This document shows, piece after piece, positions 8,567 through 17,179 of a stretch of 64,000 nt of DNA. Made by a program: the position numbers and the translations under genes. Source of the DNA: G963665975 sp963665975. Its GTDB lineage: Bacteria > Bacteroidota > Rhodothermia > Rhodothermales > Bin80. Location of the stretch: NCBI GenBank assembly GCA_963665975.1, contig OY762508.1, positions 1,054,001 to 1,118,000 of the forward strand, given 5' to 3'. Below the pieces are notes generated by a model. That model saw only the letters and a list, made by a program, of their open reading frames with translations. It was not told the DNA's origin and did not search any database. Position 1 is the stretch's first letter. Each line of letters begins with the position of its first letter.

Positions 8567-10057
8567 CTAGACGGAGGTGCCAAAGAAGGATCTGAGGCTG
8601 GGATACAGAGACCTGAAACGGGCGTGGGCAGCCTCGTACTGTGCCGATGCGGCGGCGGCGGGTCTTGCTGCGGGCAGCGTTTGTATGGTCTGCTGGCAGG
8701 CGGCCTCCACGGTAGGCCACAATCCAGCTCCCACACCTGCGCAGAGTGCGGCGCCGAAGCTCGCACCCTCCTGCGTTTGCACCGTCCACAGTTCGACCTC
8801 GAGCACATCGGAGAGTATCTGGCGCCACAGCGGGCTCTGTGCTCCACCACCGGAAATTCTGATTTCGCGAGGGCGCGATAGTCCAGACTCCTGGAGTAAC
8901 AGGAAATTGTCCCTTAGTCCGAATGCGACTCCTTCCAATACGGCTCGGGTGAGATGTCCGCGTGTGTGCCGTGGCCTGAGGCCGACGAACGCCCCCTGCG
9001 CCAGGGGATTGGCGTGCGGCGTGCGCTCACCGGTGAGATACGGCAGAAAGAACAGCCCTTCGCACCCGATGGGCACCCGGGCGGCTTCCTCCAACAGGCC
9101 CTCGTAGGTCATTTCAGCGGCCAGCGTGTCATGATACCAGCGCAGGCTGCCGGCTGCCGACAGCATCACGCCCATCATGTGCCATTGGCCGGGAACTGCA
9201 TGGGGAAACGCATGGGCTCGGCCCTGAGGCGCAATGCGCGGTGTTGCGCAGGGTGCGAACACGACACCCGAAGTGCCGAGCGTAAGCGCCCAAATTGCCG
9301 GAGACACCGCTCCAACGCCGACAGCCTGCGCAGCCTGATCGCCGCCGCCAGCCACGACAGGCGTACCAACCCGAAGACCCGTTTCAATAGCAGCCGCTTG
9401 TGTGATATACCCCGTAACGGCAGATCCTTCGAACGTCGGAGGAAGCCACTGGCGGGGAATGTCTATGGCGTCCAGTACCGCATCCGACCAGTCCCGGCTG
9501 GCCAGATCCAGCAGGAGGGTCCCTCCTGCCCCCGCCTTGTCTGTTGCGAACTCCCCCGTAAGCCGGTACCGCACGTAGTCTTTGGGCAACAGCACCTGTT
9601 CTGCCTGCGCGTACACCTCGGGTTCATGATCACGCACCCACAAGAGCTTCGGCGCCGTAAACCCGGTGAAGGCGTCGTTGCCGGTTATCGCGACCAGCTG
9701 GTCGAGGCCAAGCCGCGTGCGCATGGCTTCGCATTGGACCGATGATCTTCCATCGTTCCACAGCATGGCCGGGCGGAGCACGCGTCCATTTGCGGCAAGG
9801 AGCACGAGACCGTGCATTTGTCCTGTCAGACCCACCGCCGTGATGGCGTCCGGAGCTACATCCGATTGATCCAACACATGCCGAATACTACAGGTGGCCG
9901 CTTGCCACCATTCCGCAGGCTCCTGCTCACTCCACAGTGGATTCGGACTGGAGTGACTGTGGGGAGTAGAGGCAACTCCGGCTATCTGGCCTTCCTCGTC
10001 TGCCACAAGAGCCTTTGAAGCAGTCGTGGACACATCAATACCGAGAGTAAAGCGCAT
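8567..10057 (-). CDS. xylB: Xylulokinase
   Basis: The FGGY-family sugar kinase of 496 residues begins MRFTLGIDVSTTASKALVAD (phosphate-1 motif). It contains LTGQMHGLVLL and MLWNDGRSS near residues 75-105, characteristic of xylulokinase, with the sugar-binding GGGDQAAQAVG at about residue 240 and ISGGGAQSPLWRQILSD near residue 405. It phosphorylates D-xylulose to xylulose 5-phosphate for the pentose phosphate pathway. No xylose isomerase or xylose transporter gene is adjacent, so the gene is solitary here. Its start faces the coiled-coil gene at 10331. Ribulokinase or another FGGY kinase is less likely given the QMHG motif. Confidence 0.9.
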   Translation of the reverse strand: MRFTLGIDVSTTASKALVADEEGQIAGVASTPHSHSSPNPLWSEQEPAEWWQAATCSIRHVLDQSDVAPDAITAVGLTGQMHGLVLLAANGRVLRPAMLWNDGRSSVQCEAMRTRLGLDQLVAITGNDAFTGFTAPKLLWVRDHEPEVYAQAEQVLLPKDYVRYRLTGEFATDKAGAGGTLLLDLASRDWSDAVLDAIDIPRQWLPPTFEGSAVTGYITQAAAIETGLRVGTPVVAGGGDQAAQAVGVGAVSPAIWALTLGTSGVVFAPCATPRIAPQGRAHAFPHAVPGQWHMMGVMLSAAGSLRWYHDTLAAEMTYEGLLEEAARVPIGCEGLFFLPYLTGERTPHANPLAQGAFVGLRPRHTRGHLTRAVLEGVAFGLRDNFLLLQESGLSRPREIRISGGGAQSPLWRQILSDVLEVELWTVQTQEGASFGAALCAGVGAGLWPTVEAACQQTIQTLPAARPAAAASAQYEAAHARFRSLYPSLRSFFGTSV

Positions 10058-10330
10058 GGCAGGTGATCACGCTGGACTTGATGTATGAAACGGTGGCCTC
10101 CAAAATAGAAAATGTCTGCACGATTGGACGCGGAACGACGCAGCGGCGTGGAAAAAGGTTACGGCGTCGAGGGCCTGGTATGGGCGGTAATCGTAGCAGA
10201 ATCGTAGCAACATCCGGATTGCAGGATGCTCGACCTTCGTTAGGTTGACAGGAACCGGGTGTGGATAACATCACCCCTGATTGCGTATTATACACATAGT
10301 AGTGCCAACTCGGCACGGAGTTCGTGAACG

Positions 10331-10780
10331 ATGCCCTTACCCATGTTTGATACCCTGAAGGTAAGTCGCAAACTCACCGCTGCCGGCTTCGATTTGAAGC
10401 AGGCGGATGCGTTGGTGGAGTCTTTGGCGCATGCCATGGATGATACGGTTGCGACAAAGACTGACGTGGCGGATCTCAAAGCTGACGTAGCGGAGCTCAA
10501 GGCTAATCAGGCCGGAATCGAAGCGAGCATCACCGTCATGCAGGGTGATCTCACGCGCCTTGCCGAGACCGCTGCGACCAAGGCTGAGATTATCAGGCTT
10601 GAGTCCAAGATGGAGACCGAAGTTGCTAGTCTTGAGACCAAGGTTGAGACCGAAATTGCCGGACTTAAGGTCGAAATGGTACAGGGTTTCGAAGAGATCA
10701 ACAAACGAGTAACGCGTACGGTGTTTGGCGTTGCCGTGGTGCTGAGTGCGGTTATCGCCATGCTGCGATTCTTATTGTAG
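10331..10780 (+). CDS. Small coiled-coil protein with C-terminal membrane anchor (DUF1640/CCDC90-like)
   Basis: The 149-residue protein starts MPLPMFDTLKVSRKLTAAGF, followed by QADALVESLAHAM. From residue 40 to 125 it is a near-continuous heptad pattern (VADLKADVAELKANQ, then MQGDLTRLAETAATKAEI). It ends with one transmembrane helix (TVFGVAVVLSAVIAMLRFLL). This order matches the DUF1640/CCDC90-like coiled-coil family, whose mitochondrial members act in calcium-uniporter regulation or assembly. Bacterial copies have no assigned role. The gene is isolated from its neighbours. Confidence 0.75.
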   Translation: MPLPMFDTLKVSRKLTAAGFDLKQADALVESLAHAMDDTVATKTDVADLKADVAELKANQAGIEASITVMQGDLTRLAETAATKAEIIRLESKMETEVASLETKVETEIAGLKVEMVQGFEEINKRVTRTVFGVAVVLSAVIAMLRFLL

Positions 10781-11182
10781 TGCATGGGGCACTTGCAACC
10801 TTGTTCGGAGCACCGGGGGCAAACGCCATTGCTTTGGGTAGTTCCGCGTGAGATTCGATGGGCTGCCATTTAACCTGTTGCAGACACCTCGCACAACAGG
10901 TAGAGACAAACATCGTGCATGCGGGGTCAAAACATCCAGGAGTGGGTGCGCCTTCCTTTAGATCCCGTGCCAGGTCTGCCGACGAATGGAATGTAGGTGG
11001 GGTTGTCCCAGTTCTTATAGCAAGATCGGGACACAATCATTATGCGGGCCAAGAAGGGCGGACGGTGCGTGATGCTATATGGGGTTACGCGTGGATAGGA
11101 TCCCGATATTGGTGAAGAATATAGTGCTTGGTTACCTTTGGCTGGCACGGAGCACAACAGGGATGTCAGCAGCGAGGCAACC
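10781..11182. other. Intergenic region, no feature recognised
   Basis: About 400 bp between the coiled-coil gene and the SLC13 transporter. Short open frames on both strands are low-complexity or unlike known proteins, and I see no RNA gene or strong hairpin. An in-frame upstream start of the transporter at 11138 lies inside this stretch but lacks a ribosome site. Confidence 0.5.
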
Positions 11183-12694
11183 ATGAATCTGGGATCCACT
11201 GCCGACCACGCGCGCCAGTCCACGGCCGGTGGCTACGGCTTGCGCCACAAGATCGGGCTTCTGCTTGGCCCTATGTGGCTGCTATTGGTGCTCCTTCTTC
11301 CGGCTCCGGAGGGTCTGAGTGACGCCGGTTGGCGCACCGCAGGCATCGCGCTCTTCATGGCCACATGGTGGATATCCGAAGCGGCGCCGATTCCGGCAAC
11401 GGCAATGTTGCCACTCATCCTGTTTCCCTTCTTTGGCGCCGGCGCCATCCGCGAATCCGCGGCGCCGTATGCGCATCCCCTGATCTTTCTGTTTCTGGGT
11501 GGCTTCATAATTGCAATGGCCATGCAACGATGGGGCCTGCACAAGCGCATCGCCCTGAACATAATCCAGCGCGCCGGGACGGGTCCACAGGCATTGGTTG
11601 CAGGCTTCATGCTCGCCTCGGCTTTCCTCAGCATGTGGGTGAGCAACACTGCCACCACACTCATGATGTTGCCCGTCGGGCTGGCGGTGACATCGCTGTT
11701 CGATGATGCGAGCGATGACCGCGTTCGCGTCCGTTTCTCACTGCTGCTTCTATTGGGAATCGCGTATGGGGCCAATATCGGTGGCATGGGGACACTCATT
11801 GGCACGCCGCCAAATGCCTTCCTGGCCGCATTCATCGAGGAGCAATTTGGACAGAATATCACGTTTGCGCGGTGGCTTCTTGTCGGCTTGCCCGTGGTGG
11901 CAATCGGTCTTCCGGTCACGTTCCTGGTGCTGACAAAGGTGGTGTATCCTGTACGGATTCGTGAGTTGCCGGGGAGTCACGAGGTGATCGAAAAGGAAAT
12001 CGCCGCTCTGGGACCCATGAATGCGGGTGAACGCTGGGTCGCGATCATATTTACCCTGACAGCTTTGGCCTGGATATGCCGGCCACTACTCCAGAAAGTG
12101 ATACCTGAGATTTCGGACGCGGGGATCGCCATGACCGGCGGTTTGCTACTTTTTGTGATCCCATTGAACCTTAGGAAGGGCCTGTTCGTCCAGGACTGGA
12201 AAACAGCAAGTCAGCTCCCTTGGGGTACATTGATCCTGTTTGGCGGCGGGCTAAGTCTCGCGAGCGCGTTTACGCGAACGGAGCTATCCGTCTGGATTGG
12301 AGAGTCTCTGGCCGCAATTGATTTTCTGCCCATCATTCTCATTCTGTTGGTCGTCGTCACAGTAATCGTTTTCCTGACCGAGATCACGAGCAACATTGCA
12401 ACTACGGCGGCCTTTCTGCCAGTGCTGGCAGCGCTGGCTATTGGCATTGGGCAGGACCCCTTGCTCCTGGCCATTCCCGCTGTCCTGGGAGCAAGCTGCG
12501 CATTCATGTTGCCGGTTGCCACGCCGCCAAACGCTATTGTTTATGGCAGCGGGCGTGTGTCGGTGCCCCAGATGGCGCGTGCGGGCCTTGTGCTGAACAT
12601 ACTATTCATGATGCTCATCACCGGGTTTGCCTACACGCTGATACGGTGGGTGTTTGGTGTGGAATTCGGCGTCGTGCCACCGTGGGCGCTGTAG
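11183..12694 (+). CDS. SLC13/DASS family sodium:anion symporter
   Basis: The divalent-anion/sodium symporter imports dicarboxylates, sulfate or related anions across the inner membrane. The ATG at 11183 follows a GAGG ribosome site and gives 503 residues with about 11-12 hydrophobic segments. Family marks are the first SNT motif (WVSNTATTLMMLPVGLAV, about residue 155), GANIGGMGTLIGTPPNA, the second substrate-site motif TEITSNIATTAAFLPVLA (about residue 400), and the C-terminal CAFMLPVATPPNAIVYGSG signature. An alternative start at 11138 would add 15 residues. Substrate type is not decidable. It is monocistronic as far as can be seen. Confidence 0.9.
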   Translation: MNLGSTADHARQSTAGGYGLRHKIGLLLGPMWLLLVLLLPAPEGLSDAGWRTAGIALFMATWWISEAAPIPATAMLPLILFPFFGAGAIRESAAPYAHPLIFLFLGGFIIAMAMQRWGLHKRIALNIIQRAGTGPQALVAGFMLASAFLSMWVSNTATTLMMLPVGLAVTSLFDDASDDRVRVRFSLLLLLGIAYGANIGGMGTLIGTPPNAFLAAFIEEQFGQNITFARWLLVGLPVVAIGLPVTFLVLTKVVYPVRIRELPGSHEVIEKEIAALGPMNAGERWVAIIFTLTALAWICRPLLQKVIPEISDAGIAMTGGLLLFVIPLNLRKGLFVQDWKTASQLPWGTLILFGGGLSLASAFTRTELSVWIGESLAAIDFLPIILILLVVVTVIVFLTEITSNIATTAAFLPVLAALAIGIGQDPLLLAIPAVLGASCAFMLPVATPPNAIVYGSGRVSVPQMARAGLVLNILFMMLITGFAYTLIRWVFGVEFGVVPPWAL

Positions 12695-13238
12695 GGTGCG
12701 TCCCAATCACGCCATACTTGCCGTAGGCGCGCCCGATAACGCGGCAACGCGGCCTACCACAGGTGCGCAGATCGCAATCAATGTTCTTCCTGCGCTACGA
12801 CAAGCATGATCATACCGCAAAGGATTCAGTCCCTGTTTTGATGCGCATAGGGACACAATCCCCGGTGGCGGTTGCTGGGTGGTGGGTCATAAATGCATGG
12901 GCGATTCTCCGCGTATTTAGTCGCGAATTTCACATGCAATCATCCACAAATCCCCTTTATGCCGATATGAAACGCCAGGGACACCATCATTCTTTCGGGC
13001 TACAGGCCGAGAACGCCGGTGCCAGAGAAGAGACGCTCAAACTTGAAGCAGAGCGGCTCGGCCGCCCAGGTCCCCCGCGTCGGGCGGGCGCAGCGGATTC
13101 CGGAAATCCTTGGTGTCCGGGTTCGTGCTGAAGCAGCCAACACTGTCTGTGCTGACCGGGATCCTGGTTCTATCTATGCCTGACATCACGGAACAGTCTC
13201 CACAAACAGGCCGACCGACAAACCGAACGAAGCAGACC
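12695..13238. other. Intergenic region between convergent genes, no supported gene
   Basis: This 540-bp gap separates the stop of the SLC13 gene from the stop of the GH2 gene. A 122-codon open frame (12763-13131) has no recognisable domain, a composition unlike its neighbours and no ribosome site, so I do not call it. Its final third (LKLEAERLGRPGPPRRAG) is arginine/glycine-rich, as expected for chance frames in GC-rich DNA. Confidence 0.5.
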
Positions 13239-15596
13239 TCATTGGCGAACCGGTGAAGAGATGCGCCCGTTCTTTCTCATCTGGTCTGGCTTTCGCAATG
13301 CTAATTTCTCATACCATTCGCGGCACGCCGCTACTTCAAAGGGGCGTGATCCCGCCAGGTAGTGATTGCGGGAAATGACACCCTCGCCTCGCCATTCGAT
13401 TTGATACAGAACCGGCGCCTCAGAGGTCGGCACGGTGCCGACATGGATCCTTCCATTAGCCGGAACTACAACGCTTTCGCGGAGCAAGCTATCTGCGCCA
13501 CAGTGAATCGTGATCTCAACGGCTACGGGACGAAGCGTATCGTTCACCACCACCACCTCGTGCTTGCCGCCTTCCGGCTCGTCGCACATCACACAAACAT
13601 CCTGCTGGATACGTTTAACAACGTGATATGCCAACTTGCGCGCGCCGTAATAATCGACCACAGCGTCGGATATCTGGGGCCAGCCATCGCGTACGTTCCA
13701 CCAGAGAATGCCGCTACGACGCCCTTTCCCAATGCGAAAACGCTCGACGAAAAACTTCAGGGCTTCTGCCTGAGAAACCTGGGAGGCGAAAATAAAATCA
13801 TCCAGGGTATCGGGGACCTCGCCGAACAGCACGCGGATCTGTTGCGCCATGAGTGCGATCCGGTGAATGTACGCCGTGCCCCGAGGTTGCGGGCGAATCG
13901 CGTGCGTAAGCCACTCGTCATTATCCTGCCACGGCCAGAGGTTTTCGGGCGTCATCATCCTTTTCAGCGACGAAATCGCAGGACAACCATGGTATCCGAT
14001 TTCGCTGACAAAATGGGCGTTGGACGACATGTAATAAGAGCCCTTGAAATCGTTTCGCGGTCCCCACAAATGATCTTCCGGGCGGGCTTCATGGGGGGCT
14101 CCCATACTCCAGAGCCCGGGGCTGAAGTAAGGCGAGCTAGGCAGATATTGGCGAGCGGGATCTAACCGTCGACAGGCAGTCGCCAACACTACTCGCGATA
14201 TTTGATCGTCGACGTTCGGATCGCACGTCGGCTTGGCGAACGTGTAGAAGGCATCAATCTCGTTGTTGCCGACCCACAGCACCAGCGAGGGATGATTGCG
14301 CAGAAGCGGAATGATCGCCTCCGCTTCCCGCTCGACCTTTTCGTGAAACGCTGCAGTCTGCGGATACAAGGCGCAGGCGAATGCAAAATCCTGCCAGACC
14401 ATGACACCCGCTTCGTCACACCGCCGAAAGAACGCCTCCGATTCATAGACATTGCCTCCCCAGCATCGGATCATGTTGCAGTTTAGATCCACCACCAAAT
14501 CGAGGGTCTCGTCAAGGCGTGTAGCATCGCGGCTGTGGAAAGCATCGAGTGGCACCCAGTTCGACCCCTTCACGAAGATCTTCTCGCCATTGACCACAAA
14601 GCCGAAGGCGCCCTCCCCATCTCCATTGGTACAATCGGTCATCTCCAGCTTGACGGTTCGAAAGCCATAGCGGGTCTGCCACTGCGCCCGGGCGCCACCT
14701 TGCTCGTCGAGCAGTTCCAGCCTGACATCGTAAAGCGCTGCCTCGCCGTAGCCTCGCGGCCACCAGAGATCGACATCCTCCAGTTCGCATCGAATGAAAC
14801 CGTGCGTGCTCAATACGGGAACAGACTTTTCGGCAATCTCCTTTGTTTGTCCCGCCTCGGCTACCGACACGCGGATCGACCAAGCGTCAAGGGGCCACTG
14901 CTCGGAAGCAATATCCCATCTGACGCTGAGTTGAGCGTGGCGCTGCGCGGCATCGACAGACGTGGTGACCAGATACACACTGCGAAAGCGCGTATCCGGG
15001 ATGGGTTCGAGATACACGTCACGCCACAGACCGGCGGAAACGACACGTGGCATGATATCCCACCCGAAACCGTGAGCAGCTTTGCGTATCGACAGCAACT
15101 CCCAGTTGTTTTCCATCGCCCAGGTCCCCGGCTCCACCGGCTGTTCCTGAGCCGCCAGTACGGTCGAATCAATGCCGATCACGAGATGGTTGATACCGGC
15201 TCGAAGTCGTCCCGTCACGTCCAGCCGGTGGGGGATCAGCATATTTTCCAACATTCCGATCCGCTCCCCGTTGAGCCAGACGGTGGCCAGCGTATCGACA
15301 CCCTCCAACACCAACTCGAACCGCCCGTCGAGTCCTTCATCCGGTAGGTTGAAGGCGCGTGCATACCACCATTGCAGGGTCTCCAGCTCCCGCAAGCAAT
15401 AGATGTTGTTTCCTTTATCCAACTCTGCCGGCAATAATCCGGCGCGGATCAGATCCAGTTCTACATTGCCTGGCACCTGAGCTCGGACACTCGTCCATTC
15501 TTTTGGAATTTCAGGATGCTCCATCCGTCCTGCCCGTTTACGTTGCGGGCCGTACTGCAGCGTCCATGCACCATTTAGACTAATGCGCTCCTTCAT
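13239..15596 (-). CDS. Glycoside hydrolase family 2, beta-mannosidase-like
   Basis: The 785-residue cytosolic enzyme (no signal peptide) has the GH2 layout: N-terminal sugar-binding jelly-roll (about residues 1-190, starting RISLNGAWTLQYG), an immunoglobulin-like sandwich, and a TIM barrel from about 300. The mannosidase-type stretch MIRCWGGNVYES is followed by WVGNNEID, whose Glu446 is the predicted acid/base, and FVSEIGYHGCP, whose Glu532 is the predicted nucleophile. Beta-mannosidases release mannose from the non-reducing end of manno-oligosaccharides. It is the last gene of the 24-13 kb operon, 10 bp after the SIS gene. Other GH2 activities cannot be excluded. Confidence 0.88.
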   Translation of the reverse strand: MKERISLNGAWTLQYGPQRKRAGRMEHPEIPKEWTSVRAQVPGNVELDLIRAGLLPAELDKGNNIYCLRELETLQWWYARAFNLPDEGLDGRFELVLEGVDTLATVWLNGERIGMLENMLIPHRLDVTGRLRAGINHLVIGIDSTVLAAQEQPVEPGTWAMENNWELLSIRKAAHGFGWDIMPRVVSAGLWRDVYLEPIPDTRFRSVYLVTTSVDAAQRHAQLSVRWDIASEQWPLDAWSIRVSVAEAGQTKEIAEKSVPVLSTHGFIRCELEDVDLWWPRGYGEAALYDVRLELLDEQGGARAQWQTRYGFRTVKLEMTDCTNGDGEGAFGFVVNGEKIFVKGSNWVPLDAFHSRDATRLDETLDLVVDLNCNMIRCWGGNVYESEAFFRRCDEAGVMVWQDFAFACALYPQTAAFHEKVEREAEAIIPLLRNHPSLVLWVGNNEIDAFYTFAKPTCDPNVDDQISRVVLATACRRLDPARQYLPSSPYFSPGLWSMGAPHEARPEDHLWGPRNDFKGSYYMSSNAHFVSEIGYHGCPAISSLKRMMTPENLWPWQDNDEWLTHAIRPQPRGTAYIHRIALMAQQIRVLFGEVPDTLDDFIFASQVSQAEALKFFVERFRIGKGRRSGILWWNVRDGWPQISDAVVDYYGARKLAYHVVKRIQQDVCVMCDEPEGGKHEVVVVNDTLRPVAVEITIHCGADSLLRESVVVPANGRIHVGTVPTSEAPVLYQIEWRGEGVISRNHYLAGSRPFEVAACREWYEKLALRKPDQMRKNGRISSPVRQ

Positions 15597-15606
15597 AATT
15601 CAGGGT

Positions 15607-16230
15607 TTACTGCGGGAAAAAGCGCGCTTCCAGCATGTGGCAAAGCGCGTGGTAGATCGGCAAATGCAACTCTTGCACCCTATCGGTTTCTGATTCGGGG
15701 ACACGAATACACACCTCGCACAGGGCGGCCATGGCCCCGCCTCCCTGGCCCGTCATTCCGAGCGTATGCATCCCCTTCGCCCGAGCGACCGTTAGTGCAT
15801 GGAGCACATTCTGGGAGTATCCTGATGTACTCAGCGCCCAGAGTACGTCGCCGGGGCGACCGTATCCAAAGACCTGTTGTGCGAAAACGAGGTCGGCTGC
15901 TACATCGTTGGCAAAAGCTGTAGCGAGGCTTCCCGATCCTGTCAGGGCTAGCGCCCTGAGGGCGCCCTCCAGATGCTCCGCCAGATAGGCATCGTTCAGC
16001 CGCTCGCGCATTGTGGCGGACACCTTGCGACGACCCGAGAAGGACTTCATCAGCTCGCCCACGATGTGCTGCGCATCAGCGGCGCTCCCGCCATTGCCGC
16101 ACAGGTACACCATACCATCTACACTCTCTTCATAACAGCGACAAAGCAACTCATACGCCGCCTGTATCTCGGACCCGCAGCTTTCCAGCGGAGGATACCG
16201 TTCGAGCAGTTCTGTGAGATAGGTGTTCAT
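15607..16230 (-). CDS. SIS-domain sugar isomerase, phosphoheptose isomerase (GmhA)-like
   Basis: I use the ATG at 16230 because it overlaps the TGA of the ROK kinase gene (ATGA junction), which indicates translational coupling; a longer open frame to 16389 lies inside that kinase. The 207-residue protein has one SIS domain, with CGNGGSAADAQHIVGELMKS (about residues 41-60) closely resembling GmhA, then ALTGSGSLATAFAND and ALSTSGYSQNVL. GmhA converts sedoheptulose 7-phosphate to D-glycero-manno-heptose 7-phosphate. In this glycan locus, without other heptose genes, it may act on another sugar phosphate. The substrate is uncertain. Confidence 0.85.
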   Translation of the reverse strand: MNTYLTELLERYPPLESCGSEIQAAYELLCRCYEESVDGMVYLCGNGGSAADAQHIVGELMKSFSGRRKVSATMRERLNDAYLAEHLEGALRALALTGSGSLATAFANDVAADLVFAQQVFGYGRPGDVLWALSTSGYSQNVLHALTVARAKGMHTLGMTGQGGGAMAALCEVCIRVPESETDRVQELHLPIYHALCHMLEARFFPQ

Positions 16231-17171
16231 GCGTTCCTTTCCATTGCATTCTGCGCCAGGGTCAACGATGCCACATCGCCGATGCGTTCGCCCAGCACGG
16301 CGGCGTGAACCGAGCACGCCTGCAAGGCTGCGGGGAGGCATTCTTCCTGCATCACCCGCTCCATAGCCGGGCGGATCAGCGCCTCGCATCGGACGAAGAT
16401 GCTGCCCACGACAATGCGCTCCAGATTTAACAAATCGACTGATACCGAAAGCGCCCTTCCAAGCATGGCGCCGACCTCCGCGTAGACACGCAGGGCCAGG
16501 GCATCGCCCTGGAAGGCCGCTTCAGCAACGCCTTTGGCTGAAAGGGTTGCGAGTTCGCTCAAGCGCGACGCGCGATTCTGCGCCCGGTGTTCATCCAAAC
16601 GCAGCCGGGCGAGCCTGGCGATGCCGCCCCCACCGCAATAGCCTTCTACGGAGCCAGCTTTGCCATAACCTACAGGTCCTCCCGGGGTGAGCCTGACGTG
16701 GCCCAACTCGCCGGCGTTTCCGTTGGCGCCATCGTAGAGCTTTCCATCAAGAATCAACCCGCAGCCAAAGCCGGTGCCCATCGTGCAAAACATCATGCTG
16801 CGGCAGCCCCGTCCGACCCCGTGTCGCCACTCGGCCAAGGCACCGGCATTGGCATCGTTTTGCAAGAAGGTGGGGACCCCGAAACGCTCCCGGAAATAGG
16901 CTGCCACGGGCACCGCATCCCACCCCGGGAGGTTCGGCGGTGACAACACCAGCCCTTGCTGAGCATCCAGCGGACCGCCGCAAACGATCCCAATGGCATC
17001 GATATGTCCTTGTTCACTCAGGATGTCTCGTGCGTGCTGCGTCAATGTCGCCAGCGTCTCCTCCGGACCGTCGCCCGTGGGGATCTGCCGGCGGGCAAAC
17101 ACCTTGGCCTCGGTGTCACCCACGCAAACCGCACACTTCGTGCCACCGATATCGACTCCGAGAAACCGCAT
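16227..17171 (-). CDS. ROK family sugar kinase (hexokinase-like) lacking the zinc cysteines
   Basis: The 314-residue ASKHA kinase starts MRFLGVDIGGTKCAVCVGD (ATP phosphate-1 motif), has the sugar-site LQNDANAGALAEW (catalytic Asp in ND, about residue 106) and GTGFGCGLILDGKLYDGANG. The usual ROK zinc motif C-x-C-G-x-x-G-C is replaced by GYGKAGS, so the three cysteines are missing, as I recall for a known branch of the family. It probably phosphorylates the hexose released by the upstream hydrolases (mannose, glucose or fructose). It starts 8 bp after the GH5-like gene and overlaps the SIS gene, so it is inside the operon. Confidence 0.87.
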   Translation of the reverse strand: MRFLGVDIGGTKCAVCVGDTEAKVFARRQIPTGDGPEETLATLTQHARDILSEQGHIDAIGIVCGGPLDAQQGLVLSPPNLPGWDAVPVAAYFRERFGVPTFLQNDANAGALAEWRHGVGRGCRSMMFCTMGTGFGCGLILDGKLYDGANGNAGELGHVRLTPGGPVGYGKAGSVEGYCGGGGIARLARLRLDEHRAQNRASRLSELATLSAKGVAEAAFQGDALALRVYAEVGAMLGRALSVSVDLLNLERIVVGSIFVRCEALIRPAMERVMQEECLPAALQACSVHAAVLGERIGDVASLTLAQNAMERNA

Positions 17172-17179
17172 AGGCTATG

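Noticed and set aside
12763..13131. 122-codon open frame between the SLC13 and GH2 genes
   Set aside because: No domain, no ribosome site, and a composition typical of chance frames in GC-rich DNA.
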